Assembly: GCA_002322865.1 (NCBI GenBank)
Contig: DCOH01000002.1
Coordinates: 148,712 to 172,211, forward strand
From: Sphingobacterium sp. UBA1575
GTDB taxonomy: Bacteria > Bacteroidota > Bacteroidia > Sphingobacteriales > Sphingobacteriaceae
Direction: 5' to 3'
Length of the DNA stretch: 23,500 nt
The position numbers were made by a program, and so were the translations under genes. A model generated the notes under the pieces. That model was not told where the DNA came from and made no database searches. It saw nothing but the letters and a program-made list of their open reading frames with translations. Position 1 is the stretch's first letter. Each line of letters opens with the position of its first letter. Below are positions 1 through 7,860 of this stretch, one piece after another.

Positions 1-460
1 GCCAAACAGCTTTGTCGCCATTGATGGTCACGTTCGGTTTCCGGGCAGCAATTTCTCTATCAAAATCAGAAGCCGTAACTTCGATGGCCTTGTTTTCGGT
101 AAAACGGCGAGCCGTATCCTTAACAACAGCAAAAGCTTCAGGCAATATCTCTAACAATACTTCCTCAAGCTTTTTATCACGATCTTTTGTTAATTTATCG
201 ATCTTATCGTAAATGGAAGTTTTTTCTTCCATATCCTCTGTCGAGTCTGCGTTCTTTTTTAAATCTGCGATTTCATTATCTATGTCTTGCAAGTAAGCGC
301 TGATTCTATTTTTAAAATCTTGAGTTTTCGCACGTAGCTCATCATGTGATAAGCCCGCCAATTTCTCATACTCTTCCTTGATTTTATTTACTAAAGGCAT
401 GATAGCCTTGATATCTCGCTCAGACTTGCTACCGAATAATTTACTTAAAAACTTTAACAT
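1..460 (-). CDS. secA: SecA preprotein translocase ATPase, N-terminal part (runs off the window)
   Basis: SecA is the ATPase that drives unfolded preproteins through the SecYEG channel at the inner face of the plasma membrane. Only the first 153 residues are present; the gene continues beyond base 1. The visible protein begins MLKFLSKLFGSKSERD and continues with the KIKEEYEKLAGLSHDELRAKT helix region typical of SecA N-termini, followed by a charged coiled stretch (about residues 50-100) found in the longer Bacteroidota SecA proteins. The ATP-binding motifs would lie outside the window. The ATG at 458-460 is the first Met of the family-typical N-terminus. A good Bacteroidota promoter lies about 70 bases upstream. 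The gene appears to be its own transcription unit, separate from mqnD, whose stop is 130 bases away. Recognition is by sequence memory and is strong; the truncation is only the window edge. Confidence 0.93.
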   Translation of the reverse strand, partial: MLKFLSKLFGSKSERDIKAIMPLVNKIKEEYEKLAGLSHDELRAKTQDFKNRISAYLQDIDNEIADLKKNADSTEDMEEKTSIYDKIDKLTKDRDKKLEEVLLEILPEAFAVVKDTARRFTENKAIEVTASDFDREIAARKPNVTINGDKAVW

Positions 461-535
461 AATTTTTTATTTCTGTAATCGCTTGTACAATAATGACTCC
501 AAACAAAAGATGCAGACATTTTGACACTAATCGGG

Positions 536-569
536 CAAATTTAGTTATTAAGGTTGATAACTAACAAAA
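536..569 (-). promoter_or_regulatory. Bacteroidota-type promoter for secA
   Basis: Read on the minus strand, TTTG (complement of 565-568) is followed after 21 bases by TAAATTTG (complement of 536-543). This matches the known TTTG / TAnnTTTG pattern of the primary sigma factor of Bacteroidota. Transcription would start near 529 and leave a leader of about 70 bases before the secA ATG. This is the only place in the window where I see both elements at normal spacing. Confidence 0.6.
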
Positions 570-589
570 CCCAAAACTTTTTTTATCAA

Positions 590-1459
590 TTATTTTACTA
601 AAAATATATTTTTAGCGCTCGAGGGAATTAAATTGTTGGCTCTAGCCTGCTCAAATAATTCAATTACAGCTTTTTTACCCTCTTCTCCCAAGTCCGCTGA
701 ATATTTGTTCACATACAATTCGATGTGCTTGTACATCACGGCTTCATCCATTTCCTGCGCATGGGAGCGGATATAATCAATCCCTGATTTGGGATTGGCA
801 AAAGCAAAAGCCACACTTTCCCTCAAAAGCCTATTTACCTTAAGTTTTACCGCCTCTGGCAAGGATCTTTTGATCACAATACCGCCCAATGGAATAGGGG
901 AACCTGTTGTTTTCTCCCAATAATCGCCAAGATCCTGGATTTTGTACAACCCACGATCCATATAAGTGAACCTGTTTTCATGAATGATCAGACCCATATC
1001 GATGGACCCATCCAATACCGATTTTTCAATATCCGAAAAAACCATTTCCTGTTTGTTGTTCAGCTCCGGATAGGCCAATCCTAATAAGAAATTAGCGGTG
1101 GTATATTTTCCAGGAATGCCCACTTTCAACGCACGTAAGTGTGCTGGAAGAGGTTTGCCAGCAAAAGCACGCAGCTCTTCGGCCAAAGCAGGGTCCTTGC
1201 TGATCAGCAAAGGTCCTACACCAAAACCCAAAGCACTTCCCGCGTCCAAAAGTTCATAATCTTCTGTGGCATAAGCAAATGCATGGTAGCTCAACTTGGT
1301 GATATCCAACTCTCCAAGGAAGGCCTTTTCATTCAAGGTCTCCACATCATGATATTCCACGTGAAACGACAGATCACCACAAGCTATCTTGTTGTGAATC
1401 AATGCATCAAAGATAAACGTATCATTCGGACAGGGTGAAAACCCTAATGTTAATTCCAT
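590..1459 (-). CDS. mqnD: 1,4-dihydroxy-6-naphthoate synthase (menaquinone synthesis, futalosine route)
   Basis: MqnD converts cyclic dehypoxanthinyl futalosine to 1,4-dihydroxy-6-naphthoate, the naphthoquinone precursor in the futalosine route to menaquinone. The 289-residue protein has the family's N-terminal FSPCPNDTFIF signature (residues 7-17) and the GLIIHE segment with His160, at the position of the conserved His proposed to be catalytic in this family. It has a two-lobed periplasmic-binding-protein-like fold but no signal peptide, as expected for a cytoplasmic enzyme. Length is normal for the family. It is the last gene of the yicC-gmk-nadD-surE-membrane protein operon, starting 10 bases after the preceding stop. 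No other mqn gene is in the window, so the rest of the pathway must be elsewhere. The related MqnA family shares the fold, but the CPNDT signature favours MqnD. Confidence 0.88.
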   Translation of the reverse strand: MELTLGFSPCPNDTFIFDALIHNKIACGDLSFHVEYHDVETLNEKAFLGELDITKLSYHAFAYATEDYELLDAGSALGFGVGPLLISKDPALAEELRAFAGKPLPAHLRALKVGIPGKYTTANFLLGLAYPELNNKQEMVFSDIEKSVLDGSIDMGLIIHENRFTYMDRGLYKIQDLGDYWEKTTGSPIPLGGIVIKRSLPEAVKLKVNRLLRESVAFAFANPKSGIDYIRSHAQEMDEAVMYKHIELYVNKYSADLGEEGKKAVIELFEQARANNLIPSSAKNIFLVK

Positions 1460-1469
1460 ATTCTTCTTC

Positions 1470-1739
1470 TTAATCCGTTGGAATGAATAAGGTTTTGCTG
1501 AAGACCATCAGCAACATGCCTAGAAAGGTGGCCAAAACAAAACCGTTTCCAACTTTATCCAATCCTTTTTTATAACAAACATAACAGCTCATCAGGTTGA
1601 TGGCTCCCGCAATAACATACAATCCTGTTGGCTTATCCGGAAAAAGCTGCATCTGAACATCCGTATGCTTGCTGAGGACAAAGGCCATGACCGGAAATAT
1701 CAGGCCCAGCACAAAGCCGATCAATAAATTATTCTTCAT
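1470..1739 (-). CDS. Small membrane protein of unknown function
   Basis: I do not recognise a named family. The 89-residue product is hydrophobic, with likely membrane segments at about residues 5-23, 38-57 and 66-84, short polar loops, and no signal cleavage site. A Cys-x-x-Cys-like pair (SCYVCYKK) sits at the end of the second segment. The ATG directly abuts the surE stop (TAG then ATG, no gap), and mqnD starts 10 bases downstream, so it is surely co-transcribed and probably translationally coupled to surE. It is read in the same dense operon as six conserved genes, which argues that it is real. A link to menaquinone or the membrane is possible from position only; nothing in the sequence shows it. 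Confidence 0.75.
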   Translation of the reverse strand: MKNNLLIGFVLGLIFPVMAFVLSKHTDVQMQLFPDKPTGLYVIAGAINLMSCYVCYKKGLDKVGNGFVLATFLGMLLMVFSKTLFIPTD

Positions 1740-2519
1740 CTATTTAATATCAAAACTCCATGAATTCAACTCCGGAATCACATGGTGTGCCGTCATATCA
1801 AATTGCGTAGGAACGATGGAAACAAAACCATTGATGATGGCATAAGCATCGGTATCTTCGCCACGGTCCTGGAGATCAAATTTACCGGTCATCCAAAAAT
1901 ATTCTCTTTGGTAGGGGTCTAAGCGCTCATCAAACTCTTCAAACCACTTGGCATTTGCTTGCCGACATATTTTTATGCCCTTAATTTCCTTATTAACATT
2001 TGGGAAATTCACGTTTAGCAAACTGTTTTTAGGAAGTCCATGTTCCAAAACCTGCATCGCAATCGCTTTTACATAAGGTCTGGTATGGGAAAAATCGGCA
2101 TTGTAAGCAAAATCATCTAGCGAATAACCCACCGATGGAATTCCTTCAATAGCCCCCTCTACCGCAGCAGACATGGTCCCGGAATAAAGTACATTGATAG
2201 AATAGTTTAGCCCATGGTTGATCCCTGATACACATAAGTCAGGTTTTTTACCCTTGAATATCTTGTTTACGGCTAATTTAACACAGTCTACAGGTGTACC
2301 GGAGCATTTATACATTTCTACTCCAGGGTATAGGTCGATTTTATCCAATCGAAGTGGCTTGCCAATGGTGATGGCATGTCCCATTCCCGATTGTGGACTA
2401 TCAGGCGCCACAACCACCACTTCTCCCAATTCTTGCATCACTTCCAATAGCACCTTGATGCCAGGCGCCGTGATGCCATCATCGTTTACTACCAAGATGG
2501 TAGGTCTCTTTTTTGTCAT
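1740..2519 (-). CDS. surE: 5'/3'-nucleotidase SurE
   Basis: SurE is a metal-dependent phosphatase that removes phosphate from nucleoside 5'- and 3'-monophosphates and is linked to stationary-phase survival. The 259-residue protein shows the family's metal site: Asp13-Asp14 in VNDDGITAPG, Ser44 in PDSPQSGMGHA, and Asn101 in SGINHG, followed by the conserved YSGTMSAAVEG stretch near 112-122. Spacing of these residues matches known SurE proteins, and length is normal. It starts 8 bases after the nadD stop and its stop touches the next ATG. Position between nadD and mqnD fits a general nucleotide-housekeeping operon. Confidence 0.95.
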   Translation of the reverse strand: MTKKRPTILVVNDDGITAPGIKVLLEVMQELGEVVVVAPDSPQSGMGHAITIGKPLRLDKIDLYPGVEMYKCSGTPVDCVKLAVNKIFKGKKPDLCVSGINHGLNYSINVLYSGTMSAAVEGAIEGIPSVGYSLDDFAYNADFSHTRPYVKAIAMQVLEHGLPKNSLLNVNFPNVNKEIKGIKICRQANAKWFEEFDERLDPYQREYFWMTGKFDLQDRGEDTDAYAIINGFVSIVPTQFDMTAHHVIPELNSWSFDIK

Positions 2520-2527
2520 ATACGAAG

Positions 2528-3106
2528 TTAAGAATATAACCCCTTCTTATCAATAAAATCAATCACCGAATCCGGCGTATAAAACTTAATCGATTTTTTC
2601 TCCTTAATCGCCTGCCTTAAAAATGTAGATGACAGTTCCATGACAGGTGTTTCGGTCATTGTGACAGATGTATGGCTCTTCAATGCTCCACCATCATAAC
2701 CCGGCCTTGGATAAACAATTATTTTATAATCCCTCAGGATCACATCCGCATTCTTCCATTTATGGAATCCCTGCAGATTATCCTCCCCCATGATCAACAC
2801 AAACTCCTTCGTCGGAAATTTCTCCGCCAAATGGACCAAGGTATCAATCGTATATGAAGGTTGAGGCAAATGGAACTCAATATCACTCGCTTTCAGGTTA
2901 TCCGCGCCTTCAATGGCCAGATTCACCATTTCCAAACGATCGTAGATATTTCCTAAGCTCTTTTTATCCTTGAAAGGGTTCTGTGGCGAGACCACAAACC
3001 AAACCTCATCCAAAGAGGTATAATTCGCCATATAGTTGGCAATGATCAGATGCCCAATATGAATGGGGTTGAATGAACCAAAAAACAATCCAACCTTATT
3101 TGCCAT
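2528..3106 (-). CDS. nadD: Nicotinate-nucleotide adenylyltransferase
   Basis: NadD joins nicotinate mononucleotide and ATP to give deamido-NAD, the common step of de novo and salvage NAD synthesis. The 192-residue cytoplasmic protein carries both nucleotidyltransferase signatures: GSFNPIHIGHL (residues 10-20, with the HxGH pair His16/His19) and SSTFLR (159-164), the ISSTxIR motif that binds ATP phosphates. Length is normal for the family. It follows gmk by 2 bases, so the two are co-transcribed. Nothing odd is visible. Confidence 0.95.
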   Translation of the reverse strand: MANKVGLFFGSFNPIHIGHLIIANYMANYTSLDEVWFVVSPQNPFKDKKSLGNIYDRLEMVNLAIEGADNLKASDIEFHLPQPSYTIDTLVHLAEKFPTKEFVLIMGEDNLQGFHKWKNADVILRDYKIIVYPRPGYDGGALKSHTSVTMTETPVMELSSTFLRQAIKEKKSIKFYTPDSVIDFIDKKGLYS

Positions 3107-3108
3107 GC

Positions 3109-3678
3109 TTACGAATTAATGAAATCCAACACCAATCGCTCGGCCTCCGCACAAGCGGTCTCCAGATCATTGTTCTGCAAGATCACATCAAATTTATCCG
3201 CATAAGACAACTCCAATTCCGCTTTCGCAAAACGTTCCTGCAGCTTCTCCTCCGAATCCGTCCCTCTGCCCTTCAAACGCTCTTTCAAGACCTCCAAAGA
3301 CGGTGGATTCACAAATATCGCCAATGCTTGATCCGGGAATTTAGACTTCAAACGCAAGCCCCCAACCACATCAATATCAAAAATAACATGTTTTCCGGCC
3401 TCCCAGATACGCTCTACTTCTGAACGTAAGGTGCCGTAAAATGTACCCGAATAAACTTCCTCAAACTCAATAAACTCATGCTTCGCTACCTTATGTAAGA
3501 AATCATCGGTAGAGATGAAGTAATAATCCACGCCATTTTCTTCCTGCCCACGAGGTGCCCTCGTACTTGCCGAAATGGAAAAGGAGATCTTATCGCCATG
3601 TTTTTCCAATAATCTTTTGACGATGGTGGTTTTTCCTGCGCCAGAAGGGGCAGAGAATATCAATAGCTTCCCGCTCAT
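3109..3678 (-). CDS. gmk: Guanylate kinase
   Basis: Gmk phosphorylates GMP to GDP with ATP, an essential cytoplasmic step of guanine nucleotide synthesis. The 189-residue protein has the P-loop SAPSGAGKTT (residues 9-18) and the GMP-binding STRAPRGQEENGVDYYF block (about 38-54), then the LID-like RGTDSEEKLQERF region. Length is normal. The start ATG lies one base after the yicC stop; yicC/yloC followed by gmk is a neighbourhood seen widely in bacteria, including Bacillus, which supports both calls. Confidence 0.97.
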   Translation of the reverse strand: MSGKLLIFSAPSGAGKTTIVKRLLEKHGDKISFSISASTRAPRGQEENGVDYYFISTDDFLHKVAKHEFIEFEEVYSGTFYGTLRSEVERIWEAGKHVIFDIDVVGGLRLKSKFPDQALAIFVNPPSLEVLKERLKGRGTDSEEKLQERFAKAELELSYADKFDVILQNNDLETACAEAERLVLDFINS

Positions 3679-3679
3679 G

Positions 3680-4552
3680 CTATAAAACGTTTAATAATTG
3701 TTCTTTGATTTTTTCCAGCTCATCCTTCATCTTCACCACGATCTGCTGGATCTGCGCATTGTTCGCCTTCGAACCCAAGGTATTGATCTCACGGCCCATT
3801 TCCTGCGAAATAAAACCTAATTTCTTACCATTGGAATCATTGGAATTCAAGGCTTGGATAAAATAGTTGCAATGGCTGCGCAGCCTAACCTTCTCTTCCG
3901 TAATATCCAGTTTTTCGATGTAGAAAACCAATTCCTGCTCGAAACGGTTCATATCCACATTTTCTTTCCCTACCGCTTCTTCCATATATTGGTTGATGCG
4001 TTCGCGAATCAATGGGATACGGCTTCCTTCTACGGATTCAACTTCCGTAAGGTGAGATAAAATCAATTCCACACGATGCGCCAAATCCGCTTTCAGAACA
4101 ACACCTTCGTCTTCCCGGAAATTATTGAACTGTTTTACGGCAGCATGGAATGCTGCAACCAATACTTTTCCTTCTTCTTCATCCACCTCATCGTTGTTGC
4201 TGATCACCTCCGGCATATTCAAGGCAAGCTCAAACATATTGGCTTTGCTATCGCCCAATTGAAAAGCAATCTGCTGTAATTGTTGGTAATATTCTTTAAG
4301 TAGATCGGCATTGATACTAGCTGCCTTGGCGGTTTGGTCTACATATTCGGTAGAAACACTGATGTTCGCTTTTCCGCGTTCGATCAATTTGCTGCACTCC
4401 CCACGAAGGAATAGCTCCTTGTCGGAAACCGCTTTCGGTAAACGCAGATTAAGCTCTAAGAATTTAGAATTTAGCGATTTTATTTCTACGGTATATTTTA
4501 CAGAACCATTCTCAGAGGTCCCCATACCATAACCTGTCATCGATTTTATCAT
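3680..4552 (-). CDS. YicC/YloC family endoribonuclease-type protein
   Basis: Members of this family (E. coli YicC, Bacillus YloC) are soluble proteins implicated in RNA decay; YicC has been described as an endoribonuclease. The 290-residue product starts with the diagnostic MIKSMTGYG and ends with the diagnostic block FISQEMGREINTLGSKAN followed by a helical QIVVKMKDELEKIKEQLLN tail. The ATG at 4550-4552 is preferred over a TTG two codons upstream because the family begins at MIKSMTGYG. It heads the gmk-nadD-surE operon. A TACCTTTG box lies immediately upstream but too close to the ATG to serve it in the usual way. Confidence 0.92.
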   Translation of the reverse strand: MIKSMTGYGMGTSENGSVKYTVEIKSLNSKFLELNLRLPKAVSDKELFLRGECSKLIERGKANISVSTEYVDQTAKAASINADLLKEYYQQLQQIAFQLGDSKANMFELALNMPEVISNNDEVDEEEGKVLVAAFHAAVKQFNNFREDEGVVLKADLAHRVELILSHLTEVESVEGSRIPLIRERINQYMEEAVGKENVDMNRFEQELVFYIEKLDITEEKVRLRSHCNYFIQALNSNDSNGKKLGFISQEMGREINTLGSKANNAQIQQIVVKMKDELEKIKEQLLNVL

Positions 4553-4592
4553 ATGCAAAGGTATAAAATCTTAGTCTAAAGTTTTTTCTTAA

Positions 4593-5171
4593 TTACCAAT
4601 CATGTTTGGCGATCAGCACCACCATATAGGTTTTATAGGTAGACCCTTTCGGAACGCGCACAAAGCCTATCCCAATATCCTTTAAAGATCCATACCAATC
4701 GGTCATCCCCAACACATGTTTTCTATGCATAAATCCGGGAGAACCCTTTCCGATGATAAAAGATTTGATCACATCCACGGCCGTTTCATGGTTGGCCCCA
4801 ATAGACTCAAAACTATTATCCCGCCGCTTCTTCAACCAATCGGGATTCAGGCTATAACCCCCTTGATGAATATGGTAATTAGGACCATAACCATCCGGAT
4901 CCACATGGTCAAAATAATTCCTCTTGGCCATATCGTATGCCCTAGCCTCCGCCACTTTTGCCAGTCGATCGTTCCAGACCAACCTCGTCCTTGTCACATT
5001 CTTTAACCTGGATATTCCCAAATCCCGAGCATACCGGTCCGGATTACTCCGAAAATCATTCAGGTATTCGAAAGCCTTCTTCGCTTCCCGACGGTCGGTC
5101 TTAATGGATTTTTGCGCAAAAATAGGGTTCACCCACAATAGGAGTGCAAGTAAAATGAATCGCATAGGCAT
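4593..5171 (-). CDS. Secreted CAP-domain (SCP-like) protein
   Basis: The family has the CAP fold found in secreted proteins such as plant PR-1 and bacterial YkwD-like proteins; bacterial roles are mostly unknown. From the ATG at 5169-5171 the protein has 192 residues, with a signal peptide MPMRFILLALLLWVNPIFA cut before Gln20. The CAP core follows (about 33-190): the HVDPDGYGPN loop with His89, the FESIGANH segment with Glu122, the MHRKHVLG segment with His149, and KDIGIGF (164-170). These residues match the His/Glu cavity of the family. A TTG nine codons upstream would extend the protein but spoil the signal peptide; the Met at 5165 is also possible. It lies 53 bases after the first DedA gene and 40 bases before yicC, all on one strand, so co-transcription is possible but not shown. 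Confidence 0.85.
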   Translation of the reverse strand: MPMRFILLALLLWVNPIFAQKSIKTDRREAKKAFEYLNDFRSNPDRYARDLGISRLKNVTRTRLVWNDRLAKVAEARAYDMAKRNYFDHVDPDGYGPNYHIHQGGYSLNPDWLKKRRDNSFESIGANHETAVDVIKSFIIGKGSPGFMHRKHVLGMTDWYGSLKDIGIGFVRVPKGSTYKTYMVVLIAKHDW

Positions 5172-5223
5172 GTATTTTCTATAAAGACTGTTTTGCAAAC
5201 GAAGCGTTTAATTGAAAAAGGAA

Positions 5224-5868
5224 TTAGGAAGCTGTTTTCTTATTCCGGAAGATCTCGATAATAGCCGGTAAAAGGGAAATAAAGATGATCAACAAGACAA
5301 CGATGGAAAAATCATTCTTCACCAGCGGAATCTGACCGAAAAAATATCCTCCAATAAGAAATAGAGATACCCATAATACGCCGCCCAAAATATTGTATAG
5401 TCCAAATTTGCGATAAGGCATCCTGACTATCCCCGCCACAAACGGTGCGAATGTCCGCACGATGGGTACAAAACGGGCATAGATAATGGTTTTCAGACCA
5501 TACTTCTCATAAAATTGCTGCGTTTTCTCCAAATAGGCGGGTTTAAATATTTTCGAACCCGGTTTGAACACCCGGTTCCCAAAATGCTTCCCTATTTCAT
5601 AGTTCACAAAATCCCCTAGAATAGCTGCGAATATCAACAGCAAAATCATGATCCCTAAACTCAGGTTGGTTTCCGGTTTTGCAATCAGAGCACCCATTGC
5701 AAATAGAACCGAATCTCCGGGTAAAAATGGCGTCACGACCAGACCCGTCTCGGCAAATATGATCAGGAATAAAATGAGGTAGGTCCAAGCCTGATATTCT
5801 TGTGTAATCTCGATCAGGTGTTTATCGATATGAAGAATAAAATCAATAAGGGCAGATATGATTTCCAT
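5224..5868 (-). CDS. DedA family membrane protein (copy 1)
   Basis: DedA proteins are inner-membrane proteins of the SNARE-associated/VTT superfamily, linked to lipid-carrier flipping and membrane homeostasis. The 214-residue protein has several membrane segments, the [16 protein letters not shown] block (38-53) and the [16 protein letters not shown] block (131-146). Glu40, Asp52, Arg132 and Arg138 correspond, with the same spacing within each block, to residues found essential in E. coli YqjA/YghB (E39, D51, R130, R136). It is a close paralogue of the next gene, alignable without gaps over most of its length, so this is a tandem duplication. A terminator in the 71-base gap suggests it is transcribed separately from copy 2. 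The ATG at 5866-5868 is clear. Confidence 0.9.
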   Translation of the reverse strand: MEIISALIDFILHIDKHLIEITQEYQAWTYLILFLIIFAETGLVVTPFLPGDSVLFAMGALIAKPETNLSLGIMILLLIFAAILGDFVNYEIGKHFGNRVFKPGSKIFKPAYLEKTQQFYEKYGLKTIIYARFVPIVRTFAPFVAGIVRMPYRKFGLYNILGGVLWVSLFLIGGYFFGQIPLVKNDFSIVVLLIIFISLLPAIIEIFRNKKTAS

Positions 5869-5922
5869 AATAGTAAAAAGTAGTATTGACTATACAACAA
5901 TTGCACCAATTACCTAGCCATT

Positions 5923-5954
5923 AAAACAAAAAAGGAAGCTTATTGAGCTTCCTT
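5923..5954 (-). terminator. Rho-independent terminator after dnaN-dedA
   Basis: On the minus strand a 9-base-pair stem, AAGGAAGCT pairing with AGCTTCCTT (5946-5954 and 5932-5940), with a 5-base loop, is followed by a run of six T. The stem includes the last codons and the TAA stop (5940-5942) of the second dedA gene. It separates the two dedA copies. Confidence 0.8.
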
Positions 5955-6596
5955 CTTTTTTCCATATTTTTCCTTAACCACCTCAATGATCGGAGGCAGC
6001 ATGGATAAGAATATAATAGCAAATATCACGATGGTAAAATTGTCTTTAATAATAGGCAATCCACCAAAGAAATAACCGATGAATAAAAAGGAAGTAACCC
6101 AAAGGATCGCTCCGATAACATTATAAGAAGCGAATTTCGCATAAGACATCGATCCTACACCGGCCACAAATGGCGCAAAAGTTCGGATGATAGGCACAAA
6201 ACGCGCATAAATGATCGTCTTGCCACCATATTTCTCATAGAATTTCTCCGTTTTCTCCAAATATTCCTTTTTCAGGAACTTATATTTTCCGCTGAATGCC
6301 TTTGGTCCAATGTATTTTCCGATATGATAATTGACCATATCACCAATAATCCCCGCCACCATTAACAAGATCCACATAACGAAGATATTCAGATCCGTTT
6401 CCGGTTTAGCAATAATGGCCCCTGCAGCAAACAACAAGGAATCGCCAGGAAGGAATGGGGTAACCACCAATCCTGTCTCCGCAAATATGATTAAAAATAG
6501 GATCAGGTATGTCCAGGTCTGATAGTTGTTGACAATCTCCACCAAATGATCATCAATGTGGAGAATAAAGTCAATGATCGCGTATATAAAATCCAA
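5940..6596 (-). CDS. DedA family membrane protein (copy 2), TTG start
   Basis: This 218-residue paralogue of the neighbouring DedA protein shares its layout: [16 protein letters not shown] (38-53), [13 protein letters not shown], and [16 protein letters not shown] (131-146), with Glu40, Asp52, Arg132 and Arg138 at the same positions. The start appears to be TTG (6594-6596). No ATG lies upstream before an in-frame TAG, the next internal Met is far inside, and starting at the TTG makes [17 protein letters not shown] line up residue for residue with [17 protein letters not shown] of copy 1. It begins 13 bases after the dnaN stop, so it is probably co-transcribed with dnaN. The C-terminus is Lys/Glu-rich. 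Its role is known only by family: membrane homeostasis or lipid-carrier recycling. Confidence 0.9.
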   Translation of the reverse strand: MDFIYAIIDFILHIDDHLVEIVNNYQTWTYLILFLIIFAETGLVVTPFLPGDSLLFAAGAIIAKPETDLNIFVMWILLMVAGIIGDMVNYHIGKYIGPKAFSGKYKFLKKEYLEKTEKFYEKYGGKTIIYARFVPIIRTFAPFVAGVGSMSYAKFASYNVIGAILWVTSFLFIGYFFGGLPIIKDNFTIVIFAIIFLSMLPPIIEVVKEKYGKKKEAQ

Positions 6597-6609
6597 AGTC
6601 TTCTGCTAA

Positions 6610-7731
6610 TTAAATATTGTTCAACATCACTGGCATCACCAACATCAAAATATCTTCATGCTCATCCTTAACCGCTGGCACCAATAGGCCCGCACGGTTT
6701 GGAGTGCTCATTTCCAGAACAACTTCTTCACAGGAAAGGTTGTTCAACATCTCCACCAAGAATTTCGCATTGAATCCGATCTCCATGTCTTCACCCTCAA
6801 ATTGGCAGCTCAAACGCTCGTGTGCTTCATTCGAAAAGTCCAGATCCTCTGCAGAGATATGCAATTCACTGCCATTGATCTTTAAACGAACCTGATGTGT
6901 GGTTTTGTTCGCAAAAATCACTACACGACGTAGGGTATTCAGGAACAAAGAACGATCTACAGTCAATTTATTAGGGTTCAAACGAGGAATTACCGCCTCG
7001 TAATCCGGATAACGCTCATCGATCAAACGACAGATAAGGTTGATGTTTCCAAATTGGAAGAAAGCGTTGGTATTGTTGTACTCGATAGAAACATTCACAT
7101 CATCCGATGGTAAAGAAGATTTCAATAGCGAAAGGGCTTTCTTAGGAAGGATGATGGATGTCGCTTTCTCTGCAGTAACATCCGTACGGCGGTATCTTAC
7201 CAATTTATGCGCGTCTGTAGCAACAAAAGTCGTAGATTGTTCAGCCAACTGAACCAGAACTCCCGACATCGCAGGACGCAATTCATCATTACTTACCGCA
7301 AAAATGGTTTTATTGATGGCCTCCAATAAAGTTCCCGCTGGAATATTTACCGTAGAAATATTATCTACCACAGGAATTTTTGGAAAATCATCCGCATTTT
7401 CTCCACTCAATTTATATTTACCATCTCCAGCAGAGATCTCAATCGCCAAGGTATTGGTATCCACCGAAAAAGCGACCGGCTGATCCGGTAGGGTTTTTAA
7501 CGTCTCGATCAAGATTTTGGAAGGCATCGCCACGCGACCCTCTTCTTTTGCCTCGATCTGAAGATTCGTAACCATACTGGTTTGTAGATCCGTAGCCGAA
7601 ATCGTCAGGATATTGTCTTTTATTTCAAATAGGAAATTCTCCAGAATCGGTAATACGGTGCTTGAACTGGAAGCCCCACTAATAGCTTGTAATTGTTTGA
7701 GTAATATAGAGGTGGATACAATAAATCTCAT
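6610..7731 (-). CDS. dnaN: DNA polymerase III beta subunit (sliding clamp)
   Basis: DnaN forms the ring-shaped dimer that tethers DNA polymerase III to DNA. The 373-residue protein starts MRFIVSTSILLKQLQAISG, shows the three-domain clamp pattern (TVLPILENFLFEI near 24-36, the ELRPAMSGVLVQ segment near 150-161, and the SNEAHERLSCQFEGEDMEIGFNAKFLVEML segment near 300-330) and ends with LMLVMPVML, the usual MPxxL-type C-terminal strand. Length is normal. dnaA is about 6.6 kb away and on the same strand rather than adjacent, with holB divergent between them. The ATG is at 7729-7731. No clear promoter was found in the 129-base divergent gap on this strand. Confidence 0.95.
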   Translation of the reverse strand: MRFIVSTSILLKQLQAISGASSSSTVLPILENFLFEIKDNILTISATDLQTSMVTNLQIEAKEEGRVAMPSKILIETLKTLPDQPVAFSVDTNTLAIEISAGDGKYKLSGENADDFPKIPVVDNISTVNIPAGTLLEAINKTIFAVSNDELRPAMSGVLVQLAEQSTTFVATDAHKLVRYRRTDVTAEKATSIILPKKALSLLKSSLPSDDVNVSIEYNNTNAFFQFGNINLICRLIDERYPDYEAVIPRLNPNKLTVDRSLFLNTLRRVVIFANKTTHQVRLKINGSELHISAEDLDFSNEAHERLSCQFEGEDMEIGFNAKFLVEMLNNLSCEEVVLEMSTPNRAGLLVPAVKDEHEDILMLVMPVMLNNI

Positions 7732-7841
7732 TTCTGTTTTAATAGATTTTTATATGCAATAATACGTAAAAGAATCTAAATAATTACAATCCTAATTCGA
7801 TATAAGAGGGACATTCTTAAAAAGCAACGGGTTTAAATTTG

Positions 7842-7849
7842 TACATTTG
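7842..7849 (+). promoter_or_regulatory. TACATTTG box, likely -7 element for holB
   Basis: TACATTTG fits the Bacteroidota TAnnTTTG -7 element and ends 11 bases before the holB ATG. A matching TTTG about 20 bases upstream is not evident. If used, the leader would be only about 5 bases. Confidence 0.4.
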
Positions 7850-7860
7850 TGCAATCAGGT

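Noticed and set aside
524..533. ACACTAATCG occurs here and again at 23491-23500
   Set aside because: A 10-base match within 23.5 kb is expected by chance and the contexts differ.
3073..3423. 116-codon plus-strand frame over gmk and nadD
   Set aside because: Antisense to two recognised genes, low-information sequence rich in Arg, Gln and Leu; no support.
4556..4563. TACCTTTG promoter-like box just upstream of the YicC gene
   Set aside because: It fits TAnnTTTG on the minus strand, but only 3 bases separate it from the ATG, so transcription would begin within the coding region; no -33 element is seen.
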